This document shows positions 1 through 10,398 of a stretch of DNA of 64,000 bases, piece by piece (position 1 is the first letter of the stretch; each line of letters opens with the position of its first letter). Under the pieces are notes generated by a model, which saw only the letters and a program-made list of their open reading frames with translations, did not search any database and was not told the DNA's origin. This DNA comes from Aphanomyces cochlioides (Eukaryota > Oomycota > Saprolegniomycetes > Saprolegniales > Verrucalvaceae): NCBI GenBank assembly GCA_019828595.1, contig JAHQRK010000003.1, positions 744,001 through 808,000 of the forward strand, in the 5' to 3' direction. The position numbers and the translations under genes are program-made.

Positions 1-1
1 A

Positions 2-343
2 ACAACGCCGCGATCATTCCATTTCGAAGTTAAACCGACGGGCTTGCGCTTTTTCGGTGAGCTCTCGTACGATTCACCGATTGATACTCTTGAACGAGCC
101 ATTTCCTTTTTCAAAAAGTCAGCGTCGCATCCACCCAAACGCCGGGAAGCCCCTCGAGCCCCATCTGTGCAATACAGCACATCTTCGCATCAGAGCTCGC
201 ATCACGGTGGCAGTAACCATGGCGGATCATCGTCGTATGATAACCGAGGAGGCAGCTCGTACCAGCAGCAATCGTACTATGACCAAAATCGGCCCCGGAA
301 TAACTATGACCATGGGCGACCTCGCGACGATCGACGATACTAA
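2..343 (+). CDS. Probable SPT6 C-terminus (partial, 5' end outside window)
   Basis: The reading frame is open from the first bases of the window to a TAA at 341-343, so only the last ~113 codons are seen. The first ~45 residues (containing EVKPTGLRFFGE and LERAISFFKK) resemble the end of the tandem SH2 module of the transcription elongation factor SPT6, where a 'V-P-G-F/L' strand is followed by a final helix and a low-complexity tail. The tail here is rich in Ser, Gly, Gln, Tyr and Arg (SNHGGSSSYDNRGG and RPRDDRRY), as expected of a disordered nuclear C-terminus. SPT6 binds the RNA polymerase II linker and histones. The assignment rests on one short segment; another SH2-like or RNA-associated protein is possible. 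The next gene converges on it, 91 bp away. Confidence 0.4.
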   Translation, partial: TTPRSFHFEVKPTGLRFFGELSYDSPIDTLERAISFFKKSASHPPKRREAPRAPSVQYSTSSHQSSHHGGSNHGGSSSYDNRGGSSYQQQSYYDQNRPRNNYDHGRPRDDRRY

Positions 344-434
344 GACCCATTTGCTAGCAAGGGCAGTTGTATTAAATGAACTTGAATGTTACTGCCAGCT
401 CATATGAAAGTAGAACACAAATCTGTTGCATTAG

Positions 435-1665
435 TTAGCTTGAATTTGATTGATCAAGGTGGGGATTGGTAAGTCGATAAGAACTCTGAAAGACGTCGCC
501 ACACACGATGCACCTAGACAAGAGCTCGTCATTTCAAAGTGAGGGCTTGAGGAATTACGAGAAGTCAGGTTGAGTACCGACGGCAGTTTGCAGGCAATAA
601 TAGCAGTAGGTGTGGCCACATGACGTTTTGTAAGCAGTCTATCAAGCAGTCAATAGCGCAAGCAACAACACGACAGCGTAAACCTTTGCCGTCGCTGCCA
701 AACAAATAGGACAGCCGTTTTGACGAGCTCGAGCCACCGATGCGTCGTCTGGAAGAAACCATCCAATGCGCCTAACAATTCGCCAAATGCGATCCCAATT
801 GATCAGAGGCAGCATGAACGAGCCAAATTCCTTCAACTCCCTGAATTCACAGCATAAGACGTCATCGTACCACCAAGCCGTCCCACACAAGCTGTCGGTT
901 CATGTATTCAAAAGTAATAGCTCGTGGCTGTAGCATTGGTTTTGTCTTTTGCTACATCAGAAATTGAATGATCAAGACGATGTCGCACTCATACCAGCTT
1001 CATGCCTACGAGACGTTCCGCAAGAGTTCGGTATTGTCCATTGCGGAAAAATGCGATGTGGTTGAGCAGCTGGCACACGGCTACGATCGTGCTCACTCGA
1101 TGTAGGAGCGTCAAGAAACGTTGGTATTTTTCCTGCAATCGATTGTAAGATCGGACCCTTGCTAATTCGAGTACCTCGGCTTCAGTTGTACGGTCTTCAC
1201 GCCATCGCCAATTTAAAAGCATGCGATGTATCCGCTTCCAGCCATAAGGAATAGCAACCGAGAACAAGAAGAGGGGTACAGTTTTCTTCAATGTGAAGCA
1301 ATCTGCAGCGTAGTTGAGATTTTGCAATGCCATGCCTGGCGTCGGCTAAACACAAACGTGAGGGCATGAAAATCGACATTGAATACCTTCTTCATGCCGA
1401 CGGAGAAGAAAAAGAGCAAGGCGAGCATGCCGCCGTCAATTTCTGGTTGAAACTTTTCCATCAAGCCCGGGTGGAAGTAGGCAAACATGTTCTTGATGGG
1501 ATGTTTCATCAACGACATGATTTCGCCGTCAAGGACGAGAGCGTCCCACTTATTTACACGCAGATTCACGCTGGCATGAAATGGCTCGAGGCTGCTTGAT
1601 TTCGACACGATCTGCCTCAAATGGGCCAAGCATTCGATTGCGCTCTGGTTGTTTTCCTGCCACAT
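435..1665 (-). CDS. PEX2: Peroxin-2, peroxisomal RING E3 ligase
   Basis: This is a six-exon gene (exons, in plus-strand coordinates: 1387-1665, 995-1345, 874-951, 684-836, 559-638, 435-513) whose joined length of 1020 nt keeps frame and gives 339 residues. The N-terminal half carries the Pex2/Pex12 membrane domain: RVNKWDALVLDGEIM, then FAYFHPGLMEKFQPEIDGG, the TPGMALQNLNY motif and RTLAERLVGMKLV. The C-terminus is a C3HC4 RING: CPIC, CGHTYCYYC and CIVC. PEX2 with PEX10 and PEX12 forms the peroxisomal membrane ubiquitin ligase that monoubiquitinates the import receptor PEX5 for recycling. Introns are 37-45 nt. The acceptor of the 837-873 intron is the least certain join (GGGAG was chosen to keep frame). 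The start is the first in-frame ATG after an upstream stop. Confidence 0.9.
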
Positions 1666-2232
1666 CCGATCGATGACGCCGCCTTTTATCCAGTTGCTGA
1701 GTTCAACATGGGAATTTCATTGGCTAATATTATTTAATTTTATCCAATGAAATACATTTGATACTTGAGTCATGGAACAGTGAAAATCCACAATCCAAGC
1801 CACGCACCCAAGCTCTCAAGGTTGATCCCAATGCAATTTGCCACCGAATTCGGGGAGTTTAAGACTACCGACTTTTTTTATATAACCATTCTCAGTATCT
1901 CACCCCCTTCGCTGGAATAAAATGAAGTCTATGGCATAGAAATGGATGCTCTTTTTAAAAAAGTAGCGTTTGTCCCAAGGTGCGTTATCTATCCTAGAGA
2001 ATTCATCAACAAAGCCATTTGATTGGCTATAAGCATTGGGATAATAAGATATGATTGGATAAAAATTATTTTCTTGAGATTTGATTGGCTAGAAATGGGT
2101 AAAGTGGAAATCATCCACTTTTCACTGAAATTTGAAGTTCAAGATCTGCCACAGCCTCAAGGTGGAAATCTATCACATGCCCAGCCTGCAAACTTCCTTG
2201 CAATTTCAAATTGACTGCCACCAGCTCAAGCC
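1666..2232. promoter_or_regulatory. Divergent promoter region with GATTGG (CCAAT) boxes
   Basis: This gap lies between PEX2 (leftward) and the membrane-protein gene at 2233 (rightward). I see no gene in it. It holds three GATTGG boxes (reverse CCAAT) at about 2029, 2053 and 2082 on an AT-rich background, 150-200 bp upstream of the ATG at 2233. The same boxes recur upstream of other genes in the window, so they are likely promoter elements bound by an NF-Y type factor. That is inference from motif and position. Confidence 0.35.
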
Positions 2233-2673
2233 ATGAAGTGGAATATCTCGGACAAGAAGGTTAACCAAATCCTCCTCTGCATCTTTGCCGTGCTCAACTC
2301 GATCGGGGCCGTGTGGCTCTTGGTCATCGATGACTACAGCTTGAAGGGCGATGCGATGGCTCGATCAAGTGTGTCCCGAATTATCTTGCACTTGTACCAC
2401 ATCTTCCTGTCGTACTGCCTCTTCGCCGCCACCGCGTTTGGCTCGAAGCAACCTCTTGAATGGTTTGGAATCATTGGCAACTTTGTTGGAAGTGGCTTCT
2501 ACCTCTTCTTCCTTGGTTTCCTCACCCTCATGCTGCACAATACCTTTGGCTTGATTGTCTCGATTGCTACCATCGTATATGGCTTTGCCGTCATTGTCTA
2601 TGGCATTGTGAGCAAGAAGCCTTCCCTTCCTGAAGGTGGCACCTCGTATCGCAACCTCCGTGACATTGCTTAA
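2233..2673 (+). CDS. Four-helix membrane protein, COPI-associated/TVP15-like
   Basis: This is a single-exon gene of 146 residues. It has four predicted membrane helices: about residues 14-33 (LLCIFAVLNSIGAVWLLVI), 50-70, 77-98 (containing GNFVGSGFYLFFLGFLTLML) and 103-125 (IVSIATIVYGFAVIVYGIV). It ends in a short polar cytosolic tail. Length, helix number and the small-residue-rich third helix fit the COPI-associated/TVP15-like family of Golgi membrane proteins, but no diagnostic catalytic motif exists, so this is a topology-based suggestion. There is no cleavable signal peptide; the N-terminus starts MKWNISDKKVNQ and runs straight into the first helix. Another small tetraspan family cannot be excluded. 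Confidence 0.6.
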   Translation: MKWNISDKKVNQILLCIFAVLNSIGAVWLLVIDDYSLKGDAMARSSVSRIILHLYHIFLSYCLFAATAFGSKQPLEWFGIIGNFVGSGFYLFFLGFLTLMLHNTFGLIVSIATIVYGFAVIVYGIVSKKPSLPEGGTSYRNLRDIA

Positions 2674-3332
2674 GACAACATTCATTATCAGTCTACGTTA
2701 TTAACTTTGTAATTGATACACTTGGGTGTCAATGATCTCATTCTACTTTGCTGAATGCATACCATAACGTTGTAGTTTCCGATAAGCTATATGACCCTGC
2801 TCCAGACTTCCCCCTCCTGTAGTTCCATTTACCCCGTCCAACATACAGCTTGTGTAGGTTGTCAAATGGAGAATGCCCAATTCTTGCACCTCTGGTATGT
2901 CAAGCACGCCGATGGACTTGCACTTGATTGCATGTTGGAACCACTGTCTCGGGCTTTGTTGCGATTTGAGCCTCAATCAATTGATGTCCGTTCTCCCGTG
3001 CTATTTGCCTCTATCCACTCTCAATAATGAGATCTGGCTCGCTGTCCAAGGACTGGATAAGGAGCCACAGAGCTATTCCTGCAGCAAAACAATAAAGTCT
3101 ACATTGGCCACGCGTGGCCTATTGATGCTGATCGTCTTCTTCTCTAGCTTTGACGTGGGCCACGTGTCGAGTGGACCTACTTTGATCCGCACGCGTGACC
3201 TTTCGCTTTGGCAATCTTGGTGCCACGTAGACATTTCTAGTAAATTCCAATTTTGAGTCCTATTTATACTCTAATTAGGACTTTTGCCTTTCAGGACTTT
3301 TGAATTCTTGTGTCATTTCCACATTTGACATC
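2674..3332. other. Intergenic region, no convincing gene
   Basis: No reading frame here has coding character on either strand. Short overlapping frames at 2743-3256 show no domain, no shared codon bias and no splice-consistent extension. The final 60 bp before the SIL1 ATG contain two related blocks (ggactttt, 'taattaggacttttg' and 'caggacttttg') that might be part of the SIL1 promoter. Confidence 0.4.
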
Positions 3333-4906
3333 ATGGCGCCGTCCAAACTTCTGCTGTTGTGCTGCTTAGTGAGCGTGGGCCTGCTCTGTGCTCTTGTGCG
3401 TGCTGACAACAACCACGCCGTTGCTGTTGTCCCAACTGAGTCCTCGGAAACGACCGAGAAGGTTTGCTCAGCGGACGGTGAGTGCACAGCTCCAGCCGCA
3501 ACAACCGCCATCTTTGAACCGACCCATGAATGGAAAGTTGTCCAGCCACATGAAGCTATACCTGGCGTACGACACACACAACTGACACCTTGATATTGAT
3601 TGCATTTTGGTAGGGTTTGCACGTGCGTATCAACTTGCAAACTGGATTGAAAGAGGCCAAATTGCTCGACAAGGAGGATGCGCATCCAGAAAAGTCAGAT
3701 ATTTACCACAAGGAGACGATCTCCAGCGACGACAGTGGAGCTGTCCGAAATGAAAAAGGTGAAATTATTGGAGAATCCCTCTACAACGCGCTCGCACAAT
3801 TGCCTGAACCTCCGGAGATGGACGGAATGAACATTCATGAAGCGTATGGAAAGCTCACAAAGGAGCAATTTTCGGCCTACATTGCAAAACTGTGGGCTAA
3901 GCGCCAAGAAGAATTGAAGGAAGCTGCTGTTTCCATTCGAGACGAAGCCAAGTACATGCAAGGTCTAATTGACACTCTTGTTACACCTTCGTCTGGTGAT
4001 GCTGATATCCATGAAGCCAACGTTGTCGATGCGCTTCAACATTTGGAATGGGAAGTACAAGATCTCGACAAAGCCAAAGATTTCAACACAATGGGTGGCC
4101 TTGAAGCTACGGTTCAACACTTGAATGCATCAAGCTACCGTGTTCGAACTATGGGTAGGTTGCCATGCTTAAATTATTTTCTCATTTATCAAATAGCGGC
4201 TTGGGTGGTTGGCAGTGCAGTCAAGCATTACGATCAAGCGCAAGAATGGGCTCTGCAAGCTGGTGCAATGCCATTGATTCTGCATTCTCTATCGATTGTA
4301 CCCAACGAGGAGGACCGTGCGTCGGTGCTTGCGATGCAGAAGAAGATGTTGTACGCCTTGTCGGCTCTGGTTCAAGCCAACGCAAAGGCACAAAGTCTGT
4401 TTGCCCGTAACGACGGTGTTGTTATTCTCAGCAACCTGCTCAAAGCCTCTGATACCCCTCTTCAACACAAGGTAGTCTTGAACAACATGCTCTCGTCCTG
4501 ACCCAAATTGCATAGATCATCGTCCTTGCTCAACACTTATTGTCGGGTTATGACATTTTGGAGCCTGCTGAAGCAAAGGCTCATCCTCTTCATGCTATCC
4601 AACAAAATCTGCGCTCTCAAGCCTTTTGCGAACTCACTGTAGAATTCATCCACTCTTCGGTAAGCATTTTTTTACTTGGAAGTTGCTTAGTCATCACAGG
4701 CTCGTTCGATCCGACACTATGTTGATGCGGTCGATTTAATGTTGCTCCAAGTCCCGCAATGCACCAGTTTGTTTGCAACGACACTCCGCCCAACAATTAC
4801 ATCACTCAACCAAACTTGGTTCGAGGATTCTGACTTGGACAACGAATTCAAAGCAGAGAGCATGCGCAAGCTGACGCGTTTGTCAAATCACTTGAACGCC
4901 TTGTAA
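3333..4906 (+). CDS. SIL1: SIL1, nucleotide exchange factor for ER BiP/HSP70
   Basis: Five exons (3333-3566, 3614-4154, 4197-4471, 4516-4659, 4700-4906) join in frame to 1401 nt, 466 residues. The protein starts with a signal peptide (MAPSKLLLLCCLVSVGLLC, cleavage near ALVRA). It then has the SIL1 entry motif EWKVVQPHEAIPG continuing as LHVRINLQTGLKEAKLLD across the first intron, which is the clearest family mark. The rest is helical armadillo-like repeats (AAWVVGSAVKHYDQAQEWAL, then an EDRASVLAMQKKMLYALSAL segment). SIL1 acts in the ER lumen and releases ADP from BiP (Kar2/HSPA5). I see no KDEL-like tail; the protein ends LNAL, so its ER retention is not explained by sequence. Introns are 40-47 nt. 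Confidence 0.92.
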
Positions 4907-4954
4907 ACTCGCTCTGAAAATATACATACGTTCATATATAAATATATCAAGAGC

Positions 4955-6298
4955 TTAAACTTTCGGCACAAATTCCCACACTTCGCAATTCACGACTTCG
5001 AATTCACTGCGTTTGGTAAGGCATCTACGTCCCAGTTAGACCCAAGAAAGGCAATGAAAGTCATACCTGTTCTCAAAAGTGAGGCTGCGAGCACTTGTTC
5101 CACGTGACAAATCGGCATTAAGTCCCCAGGCAAAGCCCCCACCACCGCCCATGGCGAGTACACATTCGTTGCTGAACATGAACATCGAGTCTTTGCCTTT
5201 CCAGGTAAACGACTCAAACTTGGGGTGGCAAGTAAAGACAAAACATTCGCCTGAGCCATAAAAGGAATGAGAGACGACCCATGGCGTCGCTGTGAATGCA
5301 CCGAAGATGTCGCCATCGCTAGTTTCGACAACAATCAATGTTGGTCGCTTGTGGCGAACTCTGCGGTGCAATGTGTCAAGGCTAGCACCGTGTTGAGCCA
5401 AGCTAGAGATCATCAGTACGTATTGCAGCAATAGGAGTAACCTGTACGCAATGGACCAGTCGTAACCACGATATTGTGGAGGAAGACATGCTTCGAGCTA
5501 AAATGCCCCGTTGAGCGCGGGTGAAGAGTTAATGACAATACCTTAGGAACGAGGAATTTGGAGTAATTTGGGTCAGGCAGGATGTCCATGGCAGTGGCGT
5601 TGTAAAGTTTTGGAATGGATGTGACATCAACCAGTGGTTTCTTCACAGAAGGTTCAGCCTCTGGTTGCATTCCAAGCACTTTGATAGAACATTTCGGCGT
5701 AAGATCCGAGTCACTTGCAAGAGGCGATGTAGCCGGCGATGACCCATCGTCTTGTTGATTGCTTGGTGCGAACGTGTTGGAGGACCTAGTTCACTATTAA
5801 CAAGGGTTTTGTAGAACATCAATCCTACAATGCATCGGCGGCCGTCTCAGTTACCTTGACTTGGCTTTGTCTATTCAAACAAGAGTCTCACATGATGCGA
5901 TAATTCACAGGGTTTCTACCGTCGAACAACTGGGGCTGAAATGGGAACCGGTTCATATGTGCTTGTTGTAGGGACACTATTGCTTCGAACTTTGAGCCGG
6001 ACGACTAGTTCCTGGCCTTTGTAAATCTGTCCCCCGAATAAATGATTGAATTTGCGCAGGTCAGATTCGCGCATGCCATGTCTATCAGAGTAAATGCAAT
6101 GAGTTGGTCGTCGGTCGTCAACATGGCACCATACCTGAGCGCAATGCCAGCAATCGTATCGCCGTCTTTCACGACATAAGTAACCCGAGGACCTTGGCCA
6201 CTGGACGGAGTCTTGTCATCTATTTTGTTGTTTCCAGCGTCATAAATAGTCGGAAGCGGCGTCGGGAGGCTCGCGCGGTGGCTTCTGTCAGTCTGCAT
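4955..6298 (-). CDS. OXR1: LysM-TLDc protein, OXR1/NCOA7-like oxidation resistance factor
   Basis: The N-terminal exon starts at an ATG at 6296-6298 and encodes a LysM motif (TYVVKDGDTIAGIALRYG) that continues over an intron as MRESDLRKFNHL. A proline/serine-rich linker follows. The C-terminus is a TLDc domain: LPPQYRGYDWSIAYS, then HGASLDTLHRRV, GDIFGAFTATPW, YGSGECFVFTCHP, VLAMGGGGGFAWGLNADL and, after the last 42-nt intron, the closing strand FEVVNCEVWEFVPKV. This LysM-linker-TLDc order is that of OXR1/NCOA7, which protect cells against oxidative damage and regulate the V-ATPase. Supported introns include 5025-5066, 5403-5441 and 5498-5541. The middle exons between about 5680 and 6000 are not fully resolved. 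The promoter side has three CCAAT boxes at 6360-6435. Confidence 0.88.
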
Positions 6299-6992
6299 GC
6301 AGTTCAGCGTTTAATATTCTGAGCAATAATATGGCAGTTCAACTTTCGACAAATCAACAGCCAATCAATTTCCTCCAAGTCTGTTGCCGCCAATCAAATG
6401 TTTGCATTTTTATGCTGCAATTACATTTAGCCAATCCCAATTCGTTATTTTACTCTGCTATTATTAGCCTAGATACCATCTCCCTTCCATCGTCTCAGAT
6501 GACCATAGCCTCTGTTCGGCCACATTATCTCGATGGCCCAGTGCTTGTACGTATTGCTGAGCTCCGAGGGATCAGAGTATGCCACATTGTGTTTGATTTC
6601 TCGAAACAACACCTGAGATTTCGATATTTCCAGTTCTTTGTATTAGATCTATTGTTCCTCAGATGAACAATCGACCAGTCGAGCTAGGATAAGTTTATTA
6701 CTTTGGTTCACCTCAAGGACATAGGTGAGCTTGGCGAAATAGCTTGGAGCGCGAAGATTGTGGGCGAAGAACAGCATCGAAGTGAACAGCAAGAGGGAAG
6801 GTGCCCATAAAATATGGAAGGTTCATTTTTATGGATATCTATTGAATTTGACAGTATTTGGGTTTTTTGTGTGGTTGGCGGCAAATGGGAATCCTGTGAG
6901 AATAAATTCTTTGTTTTAATTAATTATGAAAGGGATTTCGATTTGAACGGCCAGGTGGCATTTGTCGTTTGGCAAGAAGCACAGGGAACAGG
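6299..6992. promoter_or_regulatory. Intergenic promoter region with CCAAT boxes
   Basis: No gene is visible between OXR1 (leftward) and U2AF35 (rightward). CCAATC boxes occur at about 6361, 6391 and 6432, oriented for the leftward OXR1 gene, 65-135 bp from its ATG. The rest is AT-rich with no ORF showing domain content. Confidence 0.35.
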
Positions 6993-7769
6993 ATGAGCAG
7001 GTACAACGACTACGGCGGTGGCGGCGACAGGGGCTACAGAAACGACAGAGGACGAATGGGAGGAGGATATGGCCGACGAGGGGAAGGTGGAGGCGGCGGG
7101 GCAGAGCACTTGGCGCGAATCCACGGCACAGAAGAAGACCGAGTGAACTGTCCGTTTTACTTCAAGATTGGTGCCTGCCGACACGGCGACCGATGCTCGC
7201 GATCTCACAACAAGCCAGTCTTTTCTCAAACTCTGTTGATCAAGCACATGTACCAAAACCCACTGTCGACAATTATCGCTGCGAATGGAGACCCCAATCA
7301 GCTAGACCAGAAGACAGTCGACGAGGATTTCGAGGACTTTTTTGAAGAAGTATACGAGGAACTTTGCAAATTCGGAAAATTGGAAGAATTGAACGTTTGC
7401 GACAACTTGGGAGACCATTTGGTTGGAAACGTTTATGCCAAGTTTGAAGACGAAGAATGTGCTGCTGCTGCCCACAAAGTATTGTATGGCCGATTTTACG
7501 GCGGTCGACCGATCATGTGCGAGTACTCTCCAGTGACGGATTTCCGAGAGGCCCGATGCCGTCAATTCGACGAAGGCACCTGCAACCGAGGCGGGTATTG
7601 CAATTTTATGCACATCAAAATGGTGTCCCGGCAAATGATGTTCGAACTTGAGCGGCATTACAATACATACAACGAAGACCAGGCGAAGAAAGATAAGGAT
7701 GGAAGCAAGAGCCGTAGTCGGTCGCGCTCTCGAAATCGCGGACGATCGCGACGAAGTCGTTCGAGATAA
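6993..7769 (+). CDS. U2AF1: U2AF small subunit (U2AF35), 3' splice-site factor
   Basis: This is an intronless gene of 258 codons. The ATG at 6993 (MSRYNDYGGGGDRGYRND) was chosen over an upstream TTG in frame. The order is an N-terminal Gly/Arg-rich tail, zinc finger 1 (CPFYFKIGACRHGDRCSRSH), the UHM/RRM (starting FEDFFEEVYEELCKFGKLEE and ending GGRPIMCEYSPVTDF), zinc finger 2 (CRQFDEGTCNRGGYCNFMH) and a short C-terminal RS domain. This is the complete U2AF35 architecture. The protein recognises the AG of the 3' splice site in complex with U2AF65. The N-terminal Gly-rich extension is longer than in the animal protein. Very short introns in this genome make the 3' splice-site factor of some interest. 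Confidence 0.96.
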   Translation: MSRYNDYGGGGDRGYRNDRGRMGGGYGRRGEGGGGGAEHLARIHGTEEDRVNCPFYFKIGACRHGDRCSRSHNKPVFSQTLLIKHMYQNPLSTIIAANGDPNQLDQKTVDEDFEDFFEEVYEELCKFGKLEELNVCDNLGDHLVGNVYAKFEDEECAAAAHKVLYGRFYGGRPIMCEYSPVTDFREARCRQFDEGTCNRGGYCNFMHIKMVSRQMMFELERHYNTYNEDQAKKDKDGSKSRSRSRSRNRGRSRRSRSR

Positions 7770-8131
7770 ACCAAAGGGATGTCTATCTCACAACAGGACC
7801 AATAAACAGGATATGAATGTGTTGTCTTGTTGCTCGCAGACGACAGGATCCACGAGCTCCAGGTTCGTTCAGCAACTGATTGAACTCTGCGAGTAACATC
7901 GTGGTCCGTAGCTCGTGTTCAACACTTTGTTCTTGTGAATGTCGTTAGCGTTCCTGTCAAGAGAATCGACCAAAGGCTGGAGCATCCGCAAGGGCTTTAT
8001 CAAGCCGATCACGATCACTTGCGACTGCTCATAGCTGTTGGAAGCACACCATTCCATTTACGACGACACCTTGATTCGATAACAGCTGCAACTATTTTTA
8101 CGACGCCAATAGCAAACCCTCGTATGCGTGG
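7770..8131. other. Intergenic, no gene seen
   Basis: This is a spacer between the U2AF35 stop and the kinase start. No frame with domain content is seen on either strand. It presumably holds the U2AF35 3' end and the kinase promoter. Confidence 0.3.
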
Positions 8132-10180
8132 ATGGGTGGCGGGACGAGCAAGTCAAACTCCTCAGCGCTGGGGCTACAAACGTCAACGCTGTCGTACGCT
8201 GAAGGTATTTGTCCGCACGAGACATCCTCGCCGAAACCTTCCACACCCACGAATTCCACGAAACCAGCAGATTCCCTTGCCATGCCAACTGCTCAGGGTA
8301 AAGCTCAGGACAAGGAAGGCAAACATGCCCCTGATGATACCGACGGCATGAGCGACAATTATGATTCAGACTCTTCCGACGAAAGGGACGACTTAGGTCA
8401 AGGTACTCTATGTGGCTTCAGTAATTTCCAACTCAGCCATGGCCAGGAACTGATGAGCCATTGCAGTGGAAACGAGGCGAACTCTTGGGATCAGGAAGCT
8501 TTGGCTCTGTACGTGTGTACCATGGAGAGTCAAGAAAGTGATACTACATGGATAGGTTTACTTGGCCCGCAACGAAGCCACAGGGGATTTGATGGCTGTA
8601 AAAGAGATTCCATGCGTTGAAGAGACGGTGGGTGACATTGCAGCCTTCCAAAATGAAGTCAAGCTCATGCGGAGCTTGAGCCATCCAAACATTGTCACGT
8701 ACATGGGCAGCGAGTACGACACCGCGTCCAACATGCTCTACATCTTCACGGTGTGTCCACTTCAAATAGACTCTTCCTCATGACACGTTTGGCAGGAATG
8801 GGTACCTGGGGGAACTCTAGAAGAGAACACAAGGACATTCGGGTGCTCAGAGGCCGTCGCTCAAAATTACATGATGCAAATCCTCCAAGGCGTGGCTTAT
8901 CTGCATGAGCGTCAAGTGATCCACTACGACATCAAGCCATCCAATGTCTTGATCGATCAATTTGGAACTGTCAAATTGGCAGACTTTGGTGCCTCTCGGC
9001 TCCTGAGTGGCAGCTCCATCAACAAGAGCAGATCTATGCGCGGCACTCCGTACTATATGGCCCCTGAAGTCATCAAGCAGGAGACTCACGACACCAAGGC
9101 CGATATTTGGAGCATTGGATGTACGCTAATCAAGATGCTCACGGGTGTGCCGCTTTGGAAAGACATGAAGTTTCACTCGCAAGTCGCTCTCTTCTTCCAC
9201 GTCGCGAACCTTACGGAACCACCGCCGCTGCCTGACACCCTCTCGTCTGCTGCGAAATCGTTCATCCTTGCATGCTTGCAAGTTGCTCCTGCGGACAGAT
9301 GGACAGCCGATCAGCTCTTGAACCATCCGTTTCTCCAGCATGCAACAGCAACATCGAGGAGGCACACAGCTACGAGACATGGGCACCGAGCTACGACTGC
9401 CCAACCAGTGCGCCAGCGGGGCAAAACTTTAACCATCAACGTTGAAGGCGAAGAAAGCGAAGATGAGGAGCCTCCACCAGAACGACCATGCAAGACTGCT
9501 TACACTCCGAAATCCAGTGCTGCTTCACTGACAAGCTTGCCATCTCCGGCAGCAAACGCTGCTGTGAAAGTTTATCCTGTGACACTGCGCCCCAAGGGTG
9601 GCAACGATGACGACGATAGCAACCATCTTCCACCTGCGACGGGTTGATTCACCTTCTATTGACTGGACGGCTGATCGTGCGAGTAGATCCAAGAAGCCAC
9701 GGCGAAGTTAAGGCATCTTCTCCAAGAATGGACCCATCACAATCTCCCAAACTTCCATCGCTGACACCGCCCAAGAAGACCCCGAGCACGCCTTCGCCAC
9801 CTCGAGAAGATAGCACGCGACGGCTGTCGCTCCAGACAAAATCCAACAGTCCAACGAAAGTCCAACGACGATCACTTCAAGTGTCCACAACCGGAGCTAC
9901 AATGCCTGGAGTGATAGGTCCACCCCCTTCACAGCCTCGCATGCCTCCTTCTCGGAAACAAGAGGACGAATCTCTCGATGAACCAAGCGGTCGACATGAT
10001 GGCCCCAGAGCATTTGACGACACGCCGATTCTGACCGACGCTGCAAAGCGGGAACGAGATCGAGCTATCAAGCGCGAAGAAGAGAAGCGACGAACGAAGG
10101 AGCTCAAGGAAAAGCAGTGGCGAGAGGAGCAGGAAGAGTACAAACGGTCACTCCAAGCATCCTCAGCCGCTTTTCGATAG
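8132..10180 (+). CDS. Non-RD Ser/Thr protein kinase, MAP3K/STE11-like
   Basis: Five exons (8132-8402, 8447-8508, 8556-8750, 8796-9642, 9687-10180) join in frame to 622 residues. An acidic, Ser-rich N-terminus of ~90 residues precedes the kinase domain: glycine loop GSGSFGSVYLAR, VAIK-type MAVKEI, an alpha-C glutamate in FQNEVKLMRSL, hinge EWVPGGTLEE, the catalytic loop HYDIKPSNVL, DFG in LADFGASRL, and MAPE. The hinge and glycine loop resemble MAP3K enzymes. The HRD motif is HYD, so the Arg that normally contacts the phosphorylated activation loop is absent. The C-terminal ~270 residues are Pro/Ser-rich with many SP sites and end in a highly charged helix. Its specific pathway cannot be told from sequence. 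Confidence 0.88.
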
Positions 10181-10398
10181 TTGTTGATCGTGTCAGTGTC
10201 GTCAGATCGTAATATCGTAAAATAAATAAATAATTGATTGAAAAATCGTCAAATAGATTATTCGAACGATCTAGAACAATATCTATTTATTGATATTTTT
10301 GAAAATAGATAATTTTGAACTCTGGATTTCATCCGAGCCAAGCGTTGCAGAGACAAAAAAATAACCACCACACGGACCACCACTTCCCGATCCGAAGG

